Origin: JAGGSN01 sp965603725
Lineage (GTDB): Bacteria; Zixibacteria; MSB-5A5; UBA10806; 4484-95
DNA length: 44,877 nt
Assembly: GCA_965603725.1 (NCBI GenBank)
Contig: CBFDEC010000025.1
Span: forward strand, 1 to 44,877
Direction: 5' to 3'
Below, piece after piece: positions 41,052 to 44,877 of the stretch. The notes under the pieces were generated by a model. The model ran no database searches, had not been told where the DNA came from, and was given only the letters and a program-made list of their open reading frames with translations. The translations under genes and the position numbers were made by a program. How positions within the stretch are numbered: position 1 is the first letter of the stretch; every line of letters starts with the position of its first letter.

Positions 41052-42881
41052 TTAGGCATGATAAACGTTTCTATGTCGGGCGCGCTTGCGCGCGATTTCG
41101 CACTCATTATCGGTCTTATCCTTGGAGAGATTTCTTACGCTGATCATCTTACCATTTATGTGAGGAGGATCCGGGGGATTGCTATATCCTACATGGTGTG
41201 CCCAATCGTGAGTCGTTAAGACATCTGGCCGTGTTCCGAGCATCAGCCGGCGGATAGTCCATATATCTTTCTTTCGGTTGGCGGGTTCCTTGTCGGGATC
41301 GTCTTCAACATGTGTGCGCCGGTTTCTTTTTAAACGCGTACTGTTGTGAGCAAGCGCGAGCCAATGCCCTAATTCGTGTGCAAGCGTATCTCCTGTTCTA
41401 TCCCAACCCAGTCCTTCAGTCCGGCATTGCAATAGAATACCCGATAAGCGAGGTGATACGACCGGACTGCGCGTCGCGCCATACGGCCCTTGTATAACCG
41501 GCCGCGGTCCTCCAAGTGGCGGCGCCGGACCAAGCTTGGCTATCTCTCTGACAATGAAGACATTTATTTTATCTTGCTCGTTTCCCAACCGAAACACCCT
41601 GCTTTGCTCATTCTGTCCCTGAATGCCAAATGTCACCTTGCCAGCATTAGTTAAATCGATGTCTACATTACGTTCCCCTAAGAAATTAAACTTGATACCA
41701 TAGGGACGCCAGATATCATTAACCCTATTAAACGCATTGTTCAGGGTCGGTCTATCTAAAAGTGGTTTTAACTGGTCTTTTGTGGCCGCCGGCTCCGTAG
41801 CTGCGTGGCGGGCGGGATTACCGATTGCAACCCGGTAAGGACGAACACGCAGCGCCGGGGTGATCATCCGCAATACTATTACACGAAGTGTGGCAATGGT
41901 AATTAGGCTGTTATCCGGTTTCCGCCATTTAATGAATACTCTGATCTTTTTTGATTGTCCCCCTGGGTCTCCTGTCCTCATTATTAGATTCATATTATGA
42001 CTGTCGTCTGGCAAAGCAACTGATGCTGCGGCCAGGTTATGAGGATGCATGGAAACTATATTGGGATTTTCGCTTTCCGCAACCAAGCTCACATCGTCAG
42101 CGATTCCATCTCGAATCACTTTTACCCGAAAGCTGTTATTACCTGCTGGATCGAAGGAATAACTGGTGATCGGACCCCTACACTTGTGGCCGTTTGCCTC
42201 GGCCCGGCAAAAGCCACGATCATCAATATCGGGAGCCCCCATTACCGCCGGTCCAAAATGCACATTGGGGTCGGCTGTAGGTGCTCTGGTGAAACGTAAG
42301 AGTGATTTACGGATTAGATAGACGGCACCGCCTCCTTGTTTGTCTATCTTGTTTTTGTCGTTAACGACACTCAAAATCTCGTCGACGGCATTTCCATCCG
42401 GATTAGTACCATCGCCTTCATTATCTGCACGAAGCCATTCCAAGCCGCGAGTAGGTAATTTATTATCAGCCTGGAAGGCAAGCAACGCTTTTTCAGTCTT
42501 TCTCTCAAGAATTCCGTCGATTGGACCACGATAATAGCCCAAAAGCTGAAGGCAGTGTTGAACTTTACGGTTGCTTGAGTTGCTCCAAATACCATCCCAA
42601 CAAACAATTTTGTCAACATCGGCATCATGCCCGGTTAAGTTTTGGTCTTGTCGATGGATACGGTATGTAGTTTCAAAAATCTCTAAGGACTTGGATTCGT
42701 TGGGATCTATTCTCAAGCCATAAAACCCCTTCTTATTAGGTTGTACCCACCGCCCGTCTTCGTCATCACCCCACGTTCTAGCCCTTTTGGTTTTGATAAT
42801 TTCCACATCGTCGGTAGTGCCCGGATTCTGCTGGAAGGATATCAACACATCGGCGGTTGTCGTACGGCTCCATTGTACCAT
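41052..42881 (-). CDS. Peptidoglycan-binding metzincin-type metalloprotease, candidate T6SS effector
   Basis: A 609-residue protein. Residues about 103-143 form a PG_binding_1-like domain (RKVQHCLQLLGYYRGPIDG, then TEKALLAFQ). A middle beta-rich part and a long linker follow. A zinc-protease domain carries HELGHWLALAH at 502-512 (zinc ligands H506, H512 and H502; general base E503) and a downstream Met in RRLML (M547) that could be the metzincin Met-turn. No signal peptide is present, so export must use the T6SS or another route. It lies 19 nt after the PAAR gene. Wall targeting suggests action in the recipient periplasm; substrate unknown. Confidence 0.78.
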   Translation of the reverse strand: MVQWSRTTTADVLISFQQNPGTTDDVEIIKTKRARTWGDDEDGRWVQPNKKGFYGLRIDPNESKSLEIFETTYRIHRQDQNLTGHDADVDKIVCWDGIWSNSSNRKVQHCLQLLGYYRGPIDGILERKTEKALLAFQADNKLPTRGLEWLRADNEGDGTNPDGNAVDEILSVVNDKNKIDKQGGGAVYLIRKSLLRFTRAPTADPNVHFGPAVMGAPDIDDRGFCRAEANGHKCRGPITSYSFDPAGNNSFRVKVIRDGIADDVSLVAESENPNIVSMHPHNLAAASVALPDDSHNMNLIMRTGDPGGQSKKIRVFIKWRKPDNSLITIATLRVIVLRMITPALRVRPYRVAIGNPARHAATEPAATKDQLKPLLDRPTLNNAFNRVNDIWRPYGIKFNFLGERNVDIDLTNAGKVTFGIQGQNEQSRVFRLGNEQDKINVFIVREIAKLGPAPPLGGPRPVIQGPYGATRSPVVSPRLSGILLQCRTEGLGWDRTGDTLAHELGHWLALAHNSTRLKRNRRTHVEDDPDKEPANRKKDIWTIRRLMLGTRPDVLTTHDWAHHVGYSNPPDPPHINGKMISVRNLSKDKTDNECEIARKRARHRNVYHA

Positions 42882-42900
42882 AATTACACCTTATATACTG

Positions 42901-43974
42901 TTAATCCGGAAGTCTCTTAGCTTCGGGCAAATTGGGATAGACTACACGGTTTTTTTTGGCCGGGACGTCTTTTATGGTAGCCCTGCCATTCTTATCAAGT
43001 TTCCCCTTGCGGACTTCTCCGCTGGCCAAGTAAACTTCGTAAGGTTCATCCTTGATCGGGTTGCCATCCGCATCGGTGAGCTCCAATTCCAGGTCGTCTG
43101 TCATTTGCAGCGTTTCGGAACGAACCCTATTACCGGCCGCATCGATATTGAAATAAAACTGCGGAAAAGAATATTTTGATGACTTTGATCGGCCAAGATC
43201 GGGATTTTCCTCGTCCTCTTTGTATTCGAATTTCCATTCAGCCTCTATTTTATCTCCGTCAACTTTTGTCTCAATAACATCATACAATTTATCCGATGAA
43301 TTGGTGTCTTTCATGAAAACACTGACTTTTGCTGGTGTGCCCGATTTAATACCGAACGTCTCAGCTCTAACCTTAACTTTACCTTCGACCTTTACTTTTG
43401 ATGTAGACAACTTGGGTTTGGCAATCCCAATCAATTGGATTTCATGGTTACCCTGCTTTACCCCTGTTTTCTTGACCTGATCGCTCAGGGTGCCTTTGAT
43501 TTCTTTATTGTCAGGCGTCTTAATCTTATAATTTACACCTCTTATTGGATTACCTTTTTTATCAACAAACTTGACATGCAGAAAATGGTCATCATCGCTG
43601 TCGGGATCATTCCCGGCCATGGCCGCCGAGGCCGCCGCTCCGGCCGGGCCCGCTCCGCCGCCTCCGCCGGCGCCCCCCTCGCCTATCAGCACCGTGGGAC
43701 AGCCGACAACAATTGAGTCTGGGGGGCCGCTACACTGAGTCATGTCGCCCATTCGAGCAGCCATCTGGCCGCAAATTAAAACTGTGGGACTTCCTAAAAG
43801 AACCGGGCCGCCTACATGCGGAGGGGGCGGTACGCCGGGATTCATCATCGGGCAAGTGTGCATATCGTTGGCGCGAGCGGCCAGCTTACCGCCGATTAAT
43901 ACCGTTGGCGCTCCAGCGACGATCGCGCCGCCGTGACTCGTAGTATCGCCTATCCTGGCTGCTGGTTTACTCAT
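42901..43974 (-). CDS. PAAR tip protein with transthyretin/Ig-like extension
   Basis: A 357-residue protein. Residues 1-98 are a PAAR domain with three copies of the PTVLIG/C turn (GAPTVLIGG, GSPTVLICG, GCPTVLIGE) and the zinc-type His/Cys residues (HTCPMM, MTQC). This domain sharpens the VgrG spike. A Gly/Ala-rich linker (about 99-121) leads to a transthyretin-like domain (about 131-185), an Ig-like domain (about 200-292) and a second transthyretin-like domain (about 295-350). There is no recognised toxin domain, so the extension probably recruits cargo. First gene of the cargo block, with AGAGGAG before the ATG and a good promoter at 44008-44035. Confidence 0.9.
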   Translation of the reverse strand: MSKPAARIGDTTSHGGAIVAGAPTVLIGGKLAARANDMHTCPMMNPGVPPPPHVGGPVLLGSPTVLICGQMAARMGDMTQCSGPPDSIVVGCPTVLIGEGGAGGGGGAGPAGAAASAAMAGNDPDSDDDHFLHVKFVDKKGNPIRGVNYKIKTPDNKEIKGTLSDQVKKTGVKQGNHEIQLIGIAKPKLSTSKVKVEGKVKVRAETFGIKSGTPAKVSVFMKDTNSSDKLYDVIETKVDGDKIEAEWKFEYKEDEENPDLGRSKSSKYSFPQFYFNIDAAGNRVRSETLQMTDDLELELTDADGNPIKDEPYEVYLASGEVRKGKLDKNGRATIKDVPAKKNRVVYPNLPEAKRLPD

Positions 43975-44007
43975 TAACTCCTCTGGAGATTATATGATTA
44001 ACTATAA

Positions 44008-44035
44008 AATGTAAATAAACTGCGAAATTTGTCAA
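44008..44035 (-). promoter_or_regulatory. Putative promoter of the PAAR/cargo operon
   Basis: On the minus strand a perfect -35 TTGACA (44035-44030) is followed after 16 bp by TACATT (44013-44008). It ends about 34 bp upstream of the PAAR start codon. Confidence 0.5.
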
Positions 44036-44090
44036 GCTAATTAATAACGCGCCCGGCGGATACGAATTTTTCCCGGCCAAAATTTATCTA

Positions 44091-44119
44091 TTGACTAAAA
44101 ACCGAAATTGTGATATGGT
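44091..44119 (+). promoter_or_regulatory. Putative promoter of the exported-protein gene
   Basis: TTGACT (44091-44096), 17-bp spacer, TATGGT (44114-44119). It is divergent from the PAAR promoter, with the two -35 boxes about 55 bp apart, so a shared regulator is possible. Confidence 0.45.
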
Positions 44120-44167
44120 ACATTTTAATCGGTAAATAAGACGCCCGGATATTTATAGATTGGAAAA

Positions 44168-44689
44168 TTGAATTTGAAAACACTATTAAAATCCATTGTC
44201 ATCTTCTCAATACTGACAGCGGCTTATTTCGTATTTATTCCGGCGGGTAGTTGCGGAAAAGCCTATATCCCTAAAGGTACCGAAATTGCTATAAGTTATA
44301 AAATTGATTTATCTACCGAGCTAAAAGAAAAGCCGACAGCCACCGAAATATTCGAAATCGCGACTAATCAAACCATTTCGGGTATTGAAGTTATTCAGCA
44401 AGGCGGCAAAGTATTTTGTGAGATTACCGAATTTAAGAAACCCGGATTATTGGGCGGCGGTGGAGCGATTGAGGTTAAGATAGATTCGATTCGCACCGCT
44501 TTGGGACGAAATATTACTGTTGAGGCTAAAATATTGAATAGTCAGGGCTCTCCCAAGCGGTTGAAAGCGCTTCTTATGCTGCCGGTTTTAGGCTATGGTC
44601 TGCTTGTCAAAGGAGAACATGCCGAACTTGGGAAACAAAATGAAACTGTGATCTTAAAGACATCGGAATTAAACAGCATATCATTTTAG
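44168..44689 (+). CDS. Small exported protein of unknown function
   Basis: A 173-residue protein with a cleavable signal peptide (about residues 1-29, hydrophobic core SIVIFSILTAAYFVF, cut near GSCGK). The mature part is beta-rich, with KGTEIAISYKIDLSTEL, a GGGGAIEVKIDS segment and a short hydrophobic stretch ALLMLPVLGYGLLVKG (about 144-159) near the C-terminus. The start is TTG at 44168 (a second TTG follows at 44174) with no clear ribosome-binding site, but a promoter lies about 50 bp upstream. It is divergent from the T6SS cargo genes. I do not recognise a family. Confidence 0.65.
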   Translation: MNLKTLLKSIVIFSILTAAYFVFIPAGSCGKAYIPKGTEIAISYKIDLSTELKEKPTATEIFEIATNQTISGIEVIQQGGKVFCEITEFKKPGLLGGGGAIEVKIDSIRTALGRNITVEAKILNSQGSPKRLKALLMLPVLGYGLLVKGEHAELGKQNETVILKTSELNSISF

Positions 44690-44877
44690 CAACGATATCA
44701 ATTCAGATTAATATAATTCTGTTCTATCTGTTATATCCGTTGGGCAAATTCAGCCCGGATTATTCATAAAATCTATTTTATCATTAAAAATTAGCTTTTA
44801 ATCCTTTGACCCATCTTCTACAGTTCGATTTCTCAAGTGCTTTAATTTGAACAACTTACATTGCACCAAAAAGTGTA

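Overview
The window looks like a chromosomal segment of a Gram-negative, mid-to-low GC bacterium. It carries a KDO/lipid A/Lpt operon, so the cell has LPS. It also has a B12-dependent methylmalonyl-CoA mutase operon and many short dispersed inverted repeats between genes. Together with the DUF6599/DUF362 pair and Bacteroidota-like type VI secretion proteins, this suggests an FCB-group lineage, perhaps a candidate phylum such as Zixibacteria. The placement is inference from gene content, not a computed phylogeny.

Layout. 0.3-5.6 kb (minus): mutA-mutB-meaB for propionate/methylmalonyl-CoA metabolism. 5.9-8.5 kb (minus): an SDR-type epimerase, a DUF1189 membrane protein, a small basic winged-helix-like protein and a DUF3795 cysteine-rich protein. 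8.7-10.8 kb (plus): a YfaP-like lipoprotein and a secreted PEBP/YbhB protein. 11.2-14.9 kb (minus): kdsC-kdsD-lpxL-lptC-lptB, coupled by overlapping stops and starts. 15.2-17.3 kb (plus): an orphan PAS hybrid histidine kinase whose receiver has Asn at the phosphoacceptor position. 17.3-17.9 kb: a 231-bp tandem repeat. 17.9-19.8 kb (minus): a Tat-exported DUF362 protein and a DUF6599 protein. 19.8-20.6 kb: repeat-rich, with a truncated gene start. 20.6-22.8 kb (plus): tex. 22.9 kb: tRNA-Lys(UUU).

23.5-44.0 kb, all minus strand, is one type VI secretion (T6SS) island. Reading 5' to 3' it starts with a cargo block: a PAAR tip with transthyretin/Ig-like extensions, a peptidoglycan-binding metzincin protease, a HEAT-repeat protein, a DcrB/EagR-type chaperone, a stand-alone Ig/transthyretin-like protein, and a protein-arginine deiminase (PAD) homologue. 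The machine follows: tssH(clpV)-tssB-tssC-hcp(tssD)-vgrG-tssE-tssF-tssG-tssK, ending in a C-terminally membrane-anchored protein of unknown family. Hcp and TssF resemble the Bacteroidota subtype. No TssJ, TssL (DotU), TssM, TssA or TssN-R is recognisable here, so the membrane anchor is an open question.

The most striking gene is the PAD (36176-38812). It matches the middle and catalytic domains of animal PADs and keeps all four catalytic residues (D259, H392, D394, C658). The residues aligned with the catalytic-site calcium ligands of human PAD4 are replaced by R, V, K, L and others. Its place between the PAAR/chaperone genes and clpV suggests a T6SS-delivered, possibly calcium-independent protein-citrullinating effector.
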